Notes under the pieces: generated by a model
Told to the model about the DNA's origin: nothing
What the model saw: only the letters and a program-made list of their open reading frames with translations
Database searches by the model: none
Assembly (NCBI GenBank): GCA_025617375.2
Contig: JAMYGW020000003.1
Location: 1,364,001-1,428,000 of the forward strand
Length of the DNA: 64,000 nucleotides
Reading direction: 5' to 3'
DNA from: Acarospora socialis
Lineage: Eukaryota > Ascomycota > Lecanoromycetes > Acarosporales > Acarosporaceae
Position numbers and translations under genes: made by a program
Part shown: piece after piece, positions 33,501 to 46,353 of the stretch
Layout of the letters: every line of letters begins with the position of its first letter
How positions within the stretch are numbered: position 1 is the first letter of the stretch

Positions 33501-36249
33501 GACGAGTTGTGAAAGTCGTACAGGAATTGCTTGAACCGAGTAAATGAATGAAATACAAAGTATAGCGAGGGAAGGAAGTTGGATGTCAGATCTGTGGAAC
33601 AAAGAAGGAAACACGTTGCACTCCTTATCTCTGTTTTATATGAGGCGAGGCGGGGAGCATCCGTGGAGGAGGACGGGAAGGAGGTCCAATCCGATCCAGT
33701 ATCCGCAGGCCACGAAAGTTCCTCGCTTCGAATTTCAGTTCTAGAGCTCGCGAGGAGGGCAGTCGTAAGTGATCGGTAAGGGGTACCTCCTTTAGGGAGA
33801 ACTGCCGAGGGTTCTGGATCAGTTCCTTTGTGACTCTCTACGCCCTGATCACCAAGTGTACGAGGGCTCAATTTGACTACTGAGAGTTAGTCAGTTACAT
33901 GCTCTGTTGGGGACGCAGAAACGGTGTGGAAGAAACGGCAGCAGACGTACAAGGGGTTGACCAGGGCTAGTTCAGCCTCGCCACACCCTTACACTCAAAA
34001 CGAACCAATCCGATCGAGCCAGGACCCCCATTTCATCTCATCCTTCCTTGTAAGAACCATCTTCCTGGGTTCCTAGCTTGACGCGTGTGCGTACGAACAA
34101 TTCTGGTAGAGTTGCTCCAGACCAGCCATCAACGGCATTAATATTTCGAATGAGACGATCGGACTCGACACGCTTACAGCAGTTAATATATATAGGGCGA
34201 ATGAACGTGCTCTCGTATCATCAATACTTGGCCATCTTGCAGCTGGTGTTTATTGAACACCTGCTGATGTGACCTGTCACGTGTATTTCTCAACGATGGA
34301 ATTGGTTGAGATCTTGGGCCGGCTCGGAATCTACCCACGGAGCCGGACGAGCAACAGTCTCAGCCCATGTCAATCATAATCTCTCTCGACGCTCGATAAG
34401 GTAACGTGGAGCATTGCCGTCCTTGTTAGTAGATGATGCCATTTCCAATTGGGAAGGTCGATGTCGTGGTCGAGTGTCGGGATCGATGCTTGATGCTTGA
34501 TCGTGGAGACTATCGGCAGGATCAAACCACTTGATTATGGATTAACCACTGCCCAGAGTCCGCCATTATAGCTTCATGCAAGACGTTGACTGCCGTACTC
34601 TACGAGTACTACTCGTACATATAGAGCACGCATCAGGTCGTCATCACATGATAGAGTACTTACAAAGGGAGCGCCTGGCTTGGATGATACGTAGAGCGGC
34701 TTTCCGGGCAAGGCCGCTGTGAGCTGGTCGTCTCCTGATCTTTCTGTCTAGGCTTCCCTGACTGGGCAGATGGAGTTCTCTCCTGCACCCCAGACATCTT
34801 ACACTTGAGGCAATGATGGTCAGGCACCGATGTATTTGAGGAAACCAATAAAGCGCCTGCTGGCCGTCGAGCGCGCTTCAGCGACGTAAAGGAGTAATAT
34901 TGAATGCTGGGATTCAACTCCTCTTGAACACTCGATGTGATTCCTCTAGGTGTTGGTATTCGTACCGAACCATTAACTAACTGTTCATTGATTGACAAAT
35001 AACACTGAGGGTGATAGGGCGGGCCTGACAAGGATCCAAGCGAGCAATCAGGCCAACGTGTGACCTGTTTGTGCCTGCAGGAGAAGAACCAAACCATCAC
35101 CGAGCACTTAACCGGGTTAATCCCAACCCTCAGATTGTCTAGGTTTTCACCTTCCTTGTCCAATATCAAAGTGTGTTGAGAAATGTGCACAATAATATCT
35201 TCTCGGTCGTCTCCGACCGTTGATAAGGTTGACGCGGCAGGAGCTTATTATTTACCGAGCAACAAGCGATACCTTAAGGCCGGCTCCAGGGAAGCCCCCC
35301 GCCGTGCGCGCCATTAGCCGGGAAGAGGCGCATTTAGGCCAAGCCTTGGTGGCAGACCAGGTAGTACGCACTGCCAATGATTGGGACGAAATCATATCTA
35401 CCAAGTAATGGCGATCATGAGCTCTGCCTCTCATAGAAAGTGCCCGCGCGGATTGTGACCCGAAGAATTAGGTAAGGAGCCGCTCCCAAGAAGGTTATTT
35501 GAGTAATCCGGTAGGGTAAACCGAGATAGTACGATAATATGATTGTTGAGTGTTAGCTTATTGGTTTTCCTTTTCCTTCCCTCTGGGTATTGATTCAGAA
35601 CATGGGTATGGCGTTCAAGGTCGTATGTTGTAGTGCCAGGAACTGTGCCTGACGTGGGTGACTGTGAAGTGTGAACGTTACGTGCAGGACACAAGCCAAA
35701 GCCGCTGCCACTCCCATGCTCCAAAGCTCCTGGCAACAGCGCCTCCGAAAAGGGGAATGCTCCTCTCGGTCCGTCTGGCCGGCAAATCAATTCCCTATTG
35801 AACGTTCTAGCGAGTTGCCACACTCAACTTTTGCTTCGAGGCGGTCGAGGCACCGTTGAGGCTTAATACGCATCCTTGCCGGTGCATGAAACGGATCTTG
35901 CCCTTGCATACACATAAGGGCCCTGTACTGGACCAGACGAGTGCCTACTCACTATCAGTTCTCACAAAATCCTTGATCCGGCCCGGCGGCAGTGATAACT
36001 GACTATTCGACCAAGTTGACTATCATGTGTCCCATATTTTCATGCTGTGACTGGTCGACCCAGTGGTCGGCCCTATGATTTAGGATCTGTTAAGGCCCGG
36101 AACCGCAACATCGAAAGGTCTGCAAAGAGTACTTACTTCTGTGACGGCTGCCACCGACCTCAACCTTCGCCCAAGTTACGACGTTGACCGGGCAGATAGA
36201 GTGCTTGGAAATGCTGCGCCGTCCTCGATCTTGAACGAAACGCAGCGAA
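33501..36249. other. Intergenic stretch, no gene supported
   Basis: The longest frames (minus 35190-34660 and 35823-35431) begin at GTG, not ATG, and match no family. Many stop codons interrupt plausible extensions. No mobile-element domain was seen. Confidence 0.4.
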
Positions 36250-38847
36250 ATGGCCAACATTCGAACGGGGCAGATTGTCCCGCGTACTTTCACGGTCGGC
36301 TACATTATCCTCTCGTACATCGTCAGTTATGTGGGAGCGTTGACGACGTTGGAGTTGCTCCATCGGCGAACGGCGGACACTGGTCTGTATAACTGGTGAG
36401 TCTCGCCAAGACCAATCGTCAACGACCCTCAATTGGCCATGTCCAGCGTGCGTGGGCTTGAAGTTGAGTGCTCCTGAATAGGTATCTCTTGGTCGGCTCC
36501 GCAGTGACGATGGGCGCCATCGCGATATGGTCCATGCATTTCGTTGGAAACCGAGCAATCGTCCTCTTGGACGGGGATCTCCAGATGCAGATTGCCTACA
36601 GTTCCGGGGCCACGGCGTTGTCCTTTTTCGTTCCGATCTTCGTCCTTCTCGCGGCGTTTCTGGCAATTGGGGCAAACGACAAAGTCGGCAAGATCCGAGT
36701 TGCGATCGGGGGAACGCTGGCAGGACTGGCCATCTGCGGGATGCATTACCTCGGACAAGCGGGAATCGCAAACTATGGCTGCGTGTATTCGATTCCCCAC
36801 GTGGCCGGCGCCGCCGTTATTGCCGTCATTGCCTCCATCACCGCTCTCTCCATCTTCTTCGTCTTTCGAGCGGCATGGACCAATTCCGCGTGGAAGAGGG
36901 CCCTCTGTGCCATTGTCCTTGCTGGAGCGGTGTCTGGTATGCACTGGTTGGCGTCGGTCGGGACGCAGTATCGGTTTAGAGGCGATGTCTCGTTGAAGCA
37001 GAACATCTCCAGAGACCAGACTGTCATCATCGTCATTGCATTGGTATGTGGTCGTTCCGAATAACGTCACCGATGGCATCTCTGACCGTTCCAAAGTCCA
37101 TGGGAGCTTGCGCCATTTTACTAGCCTTTGCTATTCTCGCCAAACGTCGACGTTCGAAGTCTGCAAGCAGAGCACAGCAGGTCATCTTGGCTTGTGCAAC
37201 TTTCGATCCCGAGGGCAGGTTGCTGGTGACACCGGAAGGCATGCTGCCAACGGAAAAGATTACGAACTCGTTTGAGGAGCGCGTACGTATCTCTGTCACA
37301 TATGTGATGCTCCTCTTTGCTAGGACTGATGTCTTGAATCGGTACTTTAGTCCTTTGACGATATCTTCTCGATCGCCCATCCCGTCTTTCTCTGGATGTT
37401 CCGCACGACCAGGAATTGGCGTGGCATAGCCAGTCTGATACCTGGCATGCGTCGTCACCTTCATGCGGCGGCCGCGCTGAACATGATGCGACATGGTACT
37501 CACACCCCGTCTCCCAACTATACGAGCGCAGATGACTCTGATGGTGCCGAGGATTACTCCATAATCTTCCGTGAACTCTTCTGTGTCGCGGCAGCCGGAC
37601 TGGCAGAACAACTCAACGAACCTTTGGAAAACCTCGGAGCCCTGTATGATCAAATAATTGTCACGGGGACCATTACTGGAAGAGGAAGAGGGAGAAAGTC
37701 CAGATTGCTGCAGTTGAAGAGCGAAGCCGTCATTCAGGACACCGAACGTGGATCACCGACACCCCTCAGCTTCGGACCGGGAAAGCTACTCTTTGTTGTC
37801 CGCCGAGCGAACAGAGCGGAAGCTTCAAGGCTGCAGGCTTCAGGCTTCCGGTTTGCGGCAGCGCCGCAAGTGATCGATCACCTGTCGAGGAGGATGCAGG
37901 TCGGCCGGGACGAGTTCGTCATGCACATCGATGGTATGAGAGAGTACTCGGGTGAGGAGCACATGCTCGAGCCCGGCGTACACTTGGCCTGTTTTGCCAT
38001 ACGGGCGGGAGTCCGAGGAGGCTTCGATGTACTCGTACGCAGAGATGCCAAGAATCTCCTGCCAACCATGCAGCTGCCGATCGCCTCGATCGAGCCATGG
38101 CATTTCGAGTTTCTCAGTCAATTCAATGGTTGGTCGGTATCGGCCTGCCTGCGGTGGTTGCGGACCAAGTCATCTGTTATCTCTGAGAAGGACAAGATGT
38201 TTGTCTCACAGTTCCATAGCTCGCTTACAGCACTGGCAGAGAAAGTCGACGAGCCATTCTTTCAAGAAGCTCTTTTCGTTGCGAAGAGCGTCCAAGCGCC
38301 CTGTCGCGGTACTGGGTATAACGCAGCACCAGCCCAAGCAACCTTACTCGCTTTTCGGCACATTGTACCTATCCATTTCCAGCCATCGAATTCGCGGCTG
38401 GTCTTCTCGCCACTGAGCTTCTTCCGCTGCCAGCAGCAGGTCTACAAGAATATGGCGGATCACGAACTGTTCGCTCGCAAAACCCACCGTGAGATCGCGC
38501 CTGTTCTCGACCACTCGAGACCATCCATGCATCAGGATCGTAAAGACTCAGCGCAGACGATGGGTCGTCCTCCTTTGTCCAGAAAGGGATCCAGCTTGCT
38601 GAGTATCTTCAAACCCAAGAGGTCGTCTGCCAGCATCTTCAGGGGAGACAACAGCAGCAAAAACAACCTTGTGGAGAGCCAGACGCTCGGTGGCATCATG
38701 GTCAGTACCGAGTTCAGTGTGGCGGTAGGCAAAGGTGACACTCATGTGGAATTGAACGATCTCGGAACCAGCGGCTTAGCCACAAAGGAAGTTGAAGATC
38801 CGGAGATATTCGTTGATGTCCTTATCCAAGCTTGCAAGGGCAAGTGA
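36250..38847 (+). CDS. MHYT-domain multi-pass membrane signalling protein
   Basis: Four exons: 36250-36395, 36482-37043, 37097-37282 and 37351-38847, giving 796 aa, with an in-frame TGA 18 bp before the ATG. The N-terminal half is a seven-helix MHYT module in which the name-giving motif occurs three times: SMHFVGN, GMHYLGQ and GMHWLAS. Each pairs with a membrane helix, and in bacterial relatives they are proposed to bind a metal and sense gas. The C-terminal cytosolic half (about 500 aa) has conserved stretches such as DDIFSIAHPVFLWMF, PGKLLFVVRRANRAEA and GVHLACFAIRAGVRGGFDVL. A Ser/Lys-rich region (SRKGSSLLSIFKPKRSSAS) follows that looks like a phosphorylation target. It is a fungal MHYT protein; the ligand is unknown. 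Confidence 0.9.
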
Positions 38848-39321
38848 GAGAATTATTTGATTGTGCCGACCGATGGCGTGGCTTAGATTGCCTTGTATTC
38901 TCTCTGGATGTTCGACTTTGGCGTTCTGATGTCTAGAATTTGCGACGGAGCTCAGAACTTCAGTCAAGGGTCAGGGCTCAGGCGCCGTCGGCGTTCCACT
39001 TTCTGTAGGCATCTTGCCTTGTCAACCACCATTATTTGTATTACTTTCGGTGAACTCGGATATTCCAATTGCGTAGCAATAAACTACGTTCTCAGAAAAG
39101 CTCTGCCAAGTAACGAAAATTGTGTGGTCCGTTGAGGCTTTTCGATCTAAGATTTCTCCGCTTTTGAACGCTCCGTCTATGCTTGGCAAGCTAAATTAAG
39201 TATTCTTAACTCACTACCGAGTAAGGAGATATACCGTCTTCATGCCAGTGAATACAGCGATTCTTTCTTTGCGCCTTCAACGACTACAATTCTAAAATAC
39301 TCCGTATTTACTTTCCACATA

Positions 39322-39363
39322 AGAGTAGTGTACTGAGAGTAGTGTACTGAGAGTAGTGTACTG
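39322..39363 (+). repeat. Three perfect copies of AGAGTAGTGTACTG
   Basis: A 14-bp unit repeated three times head to tail with no mismatch. Each unit contains AGTGTACT, close to a palindrome. It lies in a spacer about 475 bp past the MHYT stop codon. Confidence 0.9.
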
Positions 39364-40401
39364 ATAATCAGAGTTGCAATTGACCATCTGCTAATAGTGT
39401 TGTCACACTCTCTGCATACGGAACGTGAGTCGACGAGATCTTCGACATCTGGTCCATACTAAACATCGAGCATTCTTGGATGGTTGAGGAGCGATGGTCG
39501 ATATATGTCAAATTACTCCAGTTTTCTTTCACATACGACCACAGACTAAGGAATACTGGGCATCCCGTCCGCTCTGCCATACATAAGCCTTAGATCGGCG
39601 GATTAGTCTAGGTAGTTGGGTCGGTGACGACCAGCGAATACCCGCTGTTGTATGTTTTGCTTTTTGCATGTTCTCTTGGTACCTCAACACGACTTGTGAG
39701 CATTAACGAATATCTTCAACTACCTAGGTTTGAGAGTTGCTTTTGGCTCTTCATTGTCTAGGGCATGGAAGGTTTGAAGTCTCGAAACCCCTCCATAGAA
39801 TAAGAAGCCTGGAAGCCATGTGAAGCCTCGGTTTGGCGTCAGAGCAGCTGGATAGAAGCGAGGGCAATCACAGTCTTCGTGTGATCGTCCCTCCTTCGTA
39901 CTCGACGCCTTCACAGATCAACCCGCCAGATCAGGGTCATTCGACATATATCTAAAGCAAAGTAACGTTCCTGCAGATATTTGGCGAGCGCACGTTGCTA
40001 GGTGTTTCATGTAAAGGCTTGATGGGGAAAAGATAAGTCAAATGCTCGCTAACCCTGGGTGTTCGCTGGGCCTTTCATCTCCACATCGGTCAAGATGAGG
40101 AGAAAATTGAGCACCAGATGCGGCTGGGCCCGACAATGATGTCTTTGTGCTTCAAATATGCCAACGTCTAGTTGCCTAAGGCCTGTGATTCTGTCACATG
40201 GGCGGGGCGCTGTCTTGCCTTACTGTGGTGCCAAATGCTGCTGAGCCATGGATGTCCATGTCACACTCAACACGGCAAGACGAGCACCAATACGAGTACC
40301 TATTGTAGCAAGATGGTCTACACTGGCAGTCCGTTCTCATTTACTTTGCTTGGCAGTGCCTGGCCTTGCTTTGGCCTCGTATCAAAGATGGGGGCCACTT
40401 C

Positions 40402-40409
40402 TATATAAA
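40402..40409 (+). promoter_or_regulatory. TATA box TATATAAA of the GH25 gene
   Basis: A consensus TATA element 86 nt upstream of the GH25 start codon, at the spacing expected for a regulated, secreted-protein gene. Confidence 0.55.
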
Positions 40410-40494
40410 CAGTCGTCTTCTCACTCGAGTAAAGCTGCGGGTGTGCATTCTGACGAAGCCTTGAACAATAACACCAAATCAGCGAATTGCAATT

Positions 40495-41417
40495 ATGTAC
40501 CTGTTCATCCTTGTGTCATTGCTCGCAAGCACTGTCCTCGGAGACCTTCGTGGCTTCGACGTCTCTCAAGCCCAAGCCCCTTATAACACCAATTTCTGGA
40601 CGTGTGCCCATAACGCGGGCTACGGCAAAGCCGTCATCCGTGCTTACAGGCAGGCTTGCGGCAGCGTAAGGGTTCCCTCATCTACCACCATCACAACATG
40701 TTATTCGGTCGCAGCGCATTTGACGGCTGACACTCGACCAACTCACAGGGCGGCGCCGTCGATCCGAACTTCGTACCAGCATACAATGCGGCGCGTGCTG
40801 CTGGTTTCACCAACATCGACGCATATATGTTTCCATGTACGCCACCTTTCCGTCTTTGTTCCACCGTCAGGATGATAGGTTCTAAACTTGGCAATCAGGT
40901 ACCGGCACTCAAACCAGCGGCACCTGCAAGCCCATCCAGACCCAGATCGACGAACTCCTCAAGGTGATCTCGGACAACAAGATCATCGTGCAACGCCTCT
41001 GGTTCGACATCGAACCCACCAGCGCCTCCGTCAGCGGCTGCAACGCCTGGAACCTGAGCAAAACATCCAACCTGGCGCTGGCGAGGCAATGGGTCACTGC
41101 TCTCAAGGCGACGGGCTTGAAGTGGGGTATCTATGCTAATGGGTAAGAGTTCCAAGATCCCAGATCCAATACCTGGTCTGTTATGGCGGATGCTGATTCA
41201 CTGCAGGAATCAATGGACGGCTATGTTCCCCTATCGGTCTTCCGATGTGGGATCCGACCTGCCGCTTTGGGCTGTGCAATTCGACTACAAGCCGGGCGTC
41301 AGCACCGTGACGACCTTCATGGGCGGCTGGACCAGCGCGTTGGCTAAGCAGTACTATCTGGACACGAAGACGCCGGAGTGTGGAGGTAGCTTGGATCTTG
41401 ACTCCTTCGCTGCGTAG
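40495..41417 (+). CDS. Secreted glycoside hydrolase family 25 (lysozyme-type muramidase)
   Basis: Predicted extracellular N,O-diacetylmuramidase that cleaves bacterial peptidoglycan. Four exons: 40495-40665, 40749-40836, 40899-41142 and 41207-41417, giving 237 aa. A signal peptide (MYLFILVSLLASTVLG) leads into RGFDVSQAQ, the strand-1 motif with the conserved Asp. The catalytic DxE-type pair is in LWFDIEPTSA, with WGIYANG and PLWAVQFDYKPG further on; the C-terminus is SLDLDSFAA. Cysteines in TSGTCK, SGCNAW and PECGG suggest disulfides, as expected for a secreted enzyme. The protein follows the family layout and looks intact. It may serve defence against bacteria or feeding on them. Confidence 0.93.
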
Positions 41418-44035
41418 TTATCAAGAGACGAAAGTCGGGAAGACATCCTTTCTCCAACATTTCCATGTACCGATAGTAGATGAATCAATAATGAACTGCC
41501 GTCTTTGCGATATCTCTGGGTAATATGTCATCATATCCACAGTATCTTACAAGTAGATGGCCTTGTATAAAAGTTTTGCGGCTGCGGTTACTCAAGCGGT
41601 ACGCTCAGGACTAAGTAGATTGGTAAGGCAAGATCACGCCTGTCAGAGGCTGAAGCGGCAGCGGACCGCCCGCCGCTAACATACGGTACCACATACCTCA
41701 GTTGTATGGAGCATGCACGGCCTGGGCGGGTGCACGTCTCTAAGGCACCTGGTTGTACTGTAGGAAGGTAGTCGAAAGGAGCAGCTCCCAACACGTCCTG
41801 GCCCCTTTATTCATTTCCGAAGGCTCGAGTATCCGAATGATGCAGAAGTCAAGTCTTCTACTAGCCGCGTCCTTCGACTGTCATAGCCGGCTCATACATG
41901 CCTGTACAGCTAGGGTTGGGGCCTCTGAGAATGTCTCAGAGCCGCTCGCAATGTGAAGCTTCCAGATGCGTCTAGAGGTTCCTCGTCCGAGTGTTGATGG
42001 TGCATCTTTGCAGGGTCTACTGACGTACAGAGTAGCTGAAGGAGGCTGATGAGCCCTAACAGAAGGACGGATAGTTCAGCAATGACTTCGATGTGTACAG
42101 GTTGTCTCATGCTGCCCGGATGAGGAATACGTGTTGGTTGGTGGTATCGATTAATGGGAAAACCCGTCTAGGGTCCCATGTTTAGGAGGAGCTTGATCTT
42201 GGAATGTCGTTGTCCAGTTCTGGGTGTTGCCGATGGAGCTTGGATAAACAATTCTTCTGGAAGATGCAGGTTGAGATAAGCTAGATGACAAGAATAATAA
42301 AAGTACGTATTACTAAGTACAGTCTCTTGTTCCACTCCTTTCACTCCCACTTGGCGCCGCACAGCCCGACATGTATCCATGGCGTAGAGTAGTACACTTC
42401 GGTCTGCTATAAAGAATGGCATGCGGATACATGAAAGCCAAAATCGTTCTCGTGATATAGCACGACGTGTTTGTAGTTCAGTGATTCGATTGTTCGATGA
42501 ACTTGGTACGAGAATATGGCCTTAGGGCTATTGGATTGGACAATACAAAAGAGGTTTGCGGGAGTGATTGAAACATTTAACATTCTCACAGGAAGTTTAC
42601 CTCGTCCGTTGAAGGGCAAGATGGTAGATTGATAAGGTGACAAATTTCGGAGAAGGCTATCGGGTTGAACTTGGCCGGTCCATGCTGGGTCCAAAAACCC
42701 AACTGGGAGTTCATCTCTGGGAAAACCGAGCTATTACAAAAGCCCAAAGTGCACAATCTGGCTGTTGAGCCCTTTGCCGGCACTATAATAGTACTACCCC
42801 ATCCGAATATTCGAATAGTTGGTAACGGCCGGTCCTATTTTGGTCCAACGACGGGCAACCGCAGATCAGCGGATGGTTACACGCTACCCCGCGTTTCGGC
42901 TAGGTGCCAAGCTGGATGACAGGCATCAGCCAACGATATCACAACCACCACCTACCTACCCTACCTTCCCCTCCCCAAGCACTGCCAATAGGACTCTCGA
43001 CTTATGAATATCACACGAGGAGTATGGCCCAAAACCAATCCACGTCTCGAACGGGCACATATACTAGTAGGTTCATGCACCCTGCACAAGCTTACCCTAA
43101 TGACCCCGCTGTCCACACAATTGGCAATCCCATGGGCCGTAACAGCCGACACCGTCGATCTCACACAATGTCCCTAGCCTTTTCCTTTGTTAATCCTACG
43201 AGTCAGTGACCTTGTGGGAGGGGTATTCTACGTGAAGCCAAGAGGGAGTTTGTACCTACACTACTTCCTTTGTGCGAGCTCGATGCGATCTCGATCTTAA
43301 TGGGTTAAGGCGTCAACTTCTGGGTCCTGTTCCGGCCAGATCAGGCGAAGAAGGATTCATGTCCAGCGCTGAGCAATTGCTAGCTTCCTGTACGTTTCAT
43401 TGTTCAGATGAAAGCGCGACTCTTCTCCTCATGTCAACCTGTCTAAGTCATGGGCCCACAAATAATAGCATTCAGCAAGGCGATAGAGGAGATCCTGATG
43501 CGGGGTATCTCGTCCCTCCATCAGCCATGGACCGTGGACAGCTTTCCGTTCCTACCATCTTACGCCATCTTCCTTCTTGTGAGCAGGGTTTCATCCGACT
43601 GCGAATCTTGATTGGTCTCCACCTTCTAGATCTGCAACTTGTGCTGCAAAGTATCCAGATATCCTTGTCTTCCAAGACTCATTCTGGATCTCTGGATGGA
43701 GCCTTTGACTGTCAAGTTAGGGGACTAGACCTCACAATTCGGGTCTAAATCTGTACTGACGGTCGATATTGGAATCGCAGCCCATAGCTTTTCCTCTTTT
43801 GTTACGACGGGAGCTGGAAGCAGCAACCCTTCCACGTCTCCTCCGAGGACCGTGCTGGTGCCCTAGTACTTCCAATCTGTCTCCGGCGTACCGGATACTG
43901 GAGATGCGGGGTTGAGATCCTATATCAGAGAGACTTACTGCACTTTGTCCTGCTGAACCGAGCCTCAGTTCTACTCGACAGGAGTCTCATTACAACCATA
44001 CTGTAATATCTTACGGGCTACTTCACTTTATCAAG
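41418..44035. other. Intergenic stretch, no gene supported
   Basis: No frame here shows motifs or coding-like composition. The plus frame ending at 43748 starts at a non-ATG codon and is not supported. The right end should hold the promoter of the alcohol oxidase. Confidence 0.4.
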
Positions 44036-46353
44036 ATGACTATTCCTGACGAGTATGATATCATTGTCTGCGGTGGAGGATCGGCCGGGTGCGTGGTTGC
44101 TGGGCGTTTGGCCAACCTGGACCACAACCTCCAAGTGCTCCTGATCGAGGGAGGCGAGGACAACTTGAACAACCCATGGTGAGCCTTAGTGGTTACTCCC
44201 AGCAGTACAAGACGATAGCTGATAGTTTCTAAGGGTCTACCGCCCGGGTATCTACCCTCGCAACATGAAGCTCGACTCGAAGACGGCCACCTTCTATTAT
44301 TCTCAGCCATCAGAATATTTGGGAGGCCGTCGAGCTGTGGTGCCGTGTGCTAATGTTCTTGGTGGGGGATCTTCCATCAACTTCATGGTAAAGCGGTGCT
44401 TTTCAGTCTCGCAAGGCAGTATGCTAAACATCGGTCCAGATGTACACAAGGGCATCCGCTTCCGACTACGATGACTTCCAAACCAAGGGCTGGACCACTG
44501 AAGAGCTCCTGCCTCTGATGAGAAAACACGAGAACTACCAACGTGCTTGCAACAATCCGGACATTCATGGCTTTGAGGGCCCTATCAAGGTCTCTTTCGG
44601 CAACTATACATACCCGGTCATGCAGGACTTCCTCCGGGCTGTGGAGTCTCAAGGAGTCCCGGTTACCGATGACCTCCAGGATCTAAAAACCGCTCATGGC
44701 GCTGAGCACTGGCTCAAATGGATTAATCGGTAGGCGTCTTCACTCCACGGGGTATCGCAGATAGCACCACAATGATGCTGACTTGAGCAGTGATACCGGA
44801 CGACGATCAGACTCGGGTCATGGTTACATCCATAGTACAAGAGCTCACCACACTAATCTTCACTTGAAGTGCAACACCAAGGTTGACAAGGTCATAATCG
44901 AAAACGGTCGTGCTGTTGGTGTGCAAACCGTGCCCTCGAAACCTCTGTCTCCTGACGAACTCCAGCCGAGGATCTTCAGAGCCCGCAAACAAATCGTCAT
45001 CAGTGGAGGCACGCTCAGCTCTCCGCTTATCCTTCAGCGATCCGGGATCGGTAACGCTGAGAAGCTGCGGAAGGTTGGCGTTAAGCCCCTGGTGGACCTC
45101 CCAGGTGTCGGTCTGAACTTTCAAGACCACTACCTTACCTTCTCTGTATACCGTGCTAAGCCTGACACCGAGTCATTTGATGACTTTGTTCGGGGCGACC
45201 CGAAGGTTCAAGAACAGGTTTTCAACCAATGGAACATCAACGGTACCGGCCCGTTGGCAACCAATGGTATCGAGGCTGGTGTGAAGATTCGTCCCACCGA
45301 ACAAGAACTTGCAGAAATGCGGAAATGGCCCACGCCAGAATTCCAGAGCGGATGGGACAGCTACTTCAAGAACAAGCCTGACAAGCCTGTGATGCATTAC
45401 TCGGTTATTGCCGGGTAAGACCCATGGCTCGAACATAAACCGATTGCGCTGATCCGATGCGTAGATTTTTTGGAGACCACATGCTCCTCCCACCTGGAAA
45501 GTTTTTCAGCATGTTCCACTTTCTCGAGGTGCGTTGACACAGCATTGGAGGAGCAAATACAAGGGCTGACAATGTCACAGTATCCTTTCTCCCGTGGCTC
45601 GACGTTCATCACGTCACCCAACCCATATGAGGCACCAGATTTCGATGCAGGCTTCATGAACGACAAACGCGATATGGCTCCTATGGTATGGAGCTATATC
45701 AAATCGCGTGAAACCGCACGTCGGATGTCAGCGTACGCTGGGGAAGTAACCAGCATGCACCCCTTCTTTGCCTACGACTCGCCAGCCAAGCCTCTGGATA
45801 TGGATCTTCCCACGACCAAGGCATACGCCGGTCCTAACCACATCACCGCCGGCATTCAGCATGGTAGGTTCCCAGCGGTGCTAAGCGTGCTTGAAATACT
45901 GACTGATATTTAGGCTCTTGGTCCTCACCGCTTGAACCTGGGCGCCCGCCAGCGCCCAACTTCCTCAGCAGCGCCAAACAGGACGTGCGAGAGGATCTCA
46001 AGTACACCAAGGAAGACGTCGAGCACATTGAGGAATGGGTCAAGAGACACGTCGAGACGACCTGGCACTCGCTCGGGACCTGCTCGATGGCTCCCAAGGA
46101 GGGCAACTCCGTCGTCAAACACGGCGTCCTCGACGAACGACTGAACGTGCACGGCGTCGAGGGCCTCAAGGTCGCCGACTTGTCCATCTGTCCGGACAAC
46201 CTCGGATGCAACACCTACTCCGTGGCGCTGCTCATCGGCGAAAAGTGCGCCATGCTCGTTGCGGAAGACCTTGGATACAGCGGAGAGGCGTTGGACATGA
46301 AGGTGCCCAACTACCACGCACCCCGTGAGATCGCCGGGCTATCTCGTCTGTGA
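44036..46353 (+). CDS. AOX1: Peroxisomal alcohol (methanol) oxidase, GMC family
   Basis: FAD-dependent oxidase converting methanol or short alcohols to aldehyde and hydrogen peroxide in peroxisomes. Seven exons: 44036-44178, 44234-44387, 44440-44729, 44791-45414, 45465-45528, 45581-45863 and 45914-46353, giving 665 aa, the size of yeast AOX. It has the FAD-binding IIVCGGGSAGCVVAGRLAN, GMC signature VLGGGSSINFMMYTR, RSDSGHGYIHSTRA and SGGTLSSPLILQRSGIG. The C-terminal active-site region is WHSLGTCSMAPKEGN plus SICPDNLGCNTYSVALLIGEK. It ends in SRL, a type 1 peroxisomal targeting signal. High similarity to methylotroph AOX runs throughout. In a mould this may deal with methanol released from pectin or with wood methoxyl groups; that use is inference. 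Confidence 0.95.

Larger units (their letters stand above)
38848..40494. other. Intergenic stretch with a 14-bp tandem repeat
   Basis: No coding region is supported. It contains the tandem repeat at 39322-39363 and, at its right end, the TATA box of the GH25 gene. Confidence 0.4.

Noticed and set aside
34660-35190. Minus-strand open frame of about 176 codons
   Set aside because: It opens at GTG, not ATG, has no family resemblance, and no flanking exon continues it. In a fungal nuclear genome this is weak evidence.
41581-41660. Possible tRNA-like stretch
   Set aside because: I could not fold a convincing cloverleaf or place A and B boxes; no tRNA gene is called anywhere in the window.
43272-43748. 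Plus-strand open frame of 158 codons
   Set aside because: Starts at a non-ATG codon and shows no motif; composition resembles spacer translations nearby.
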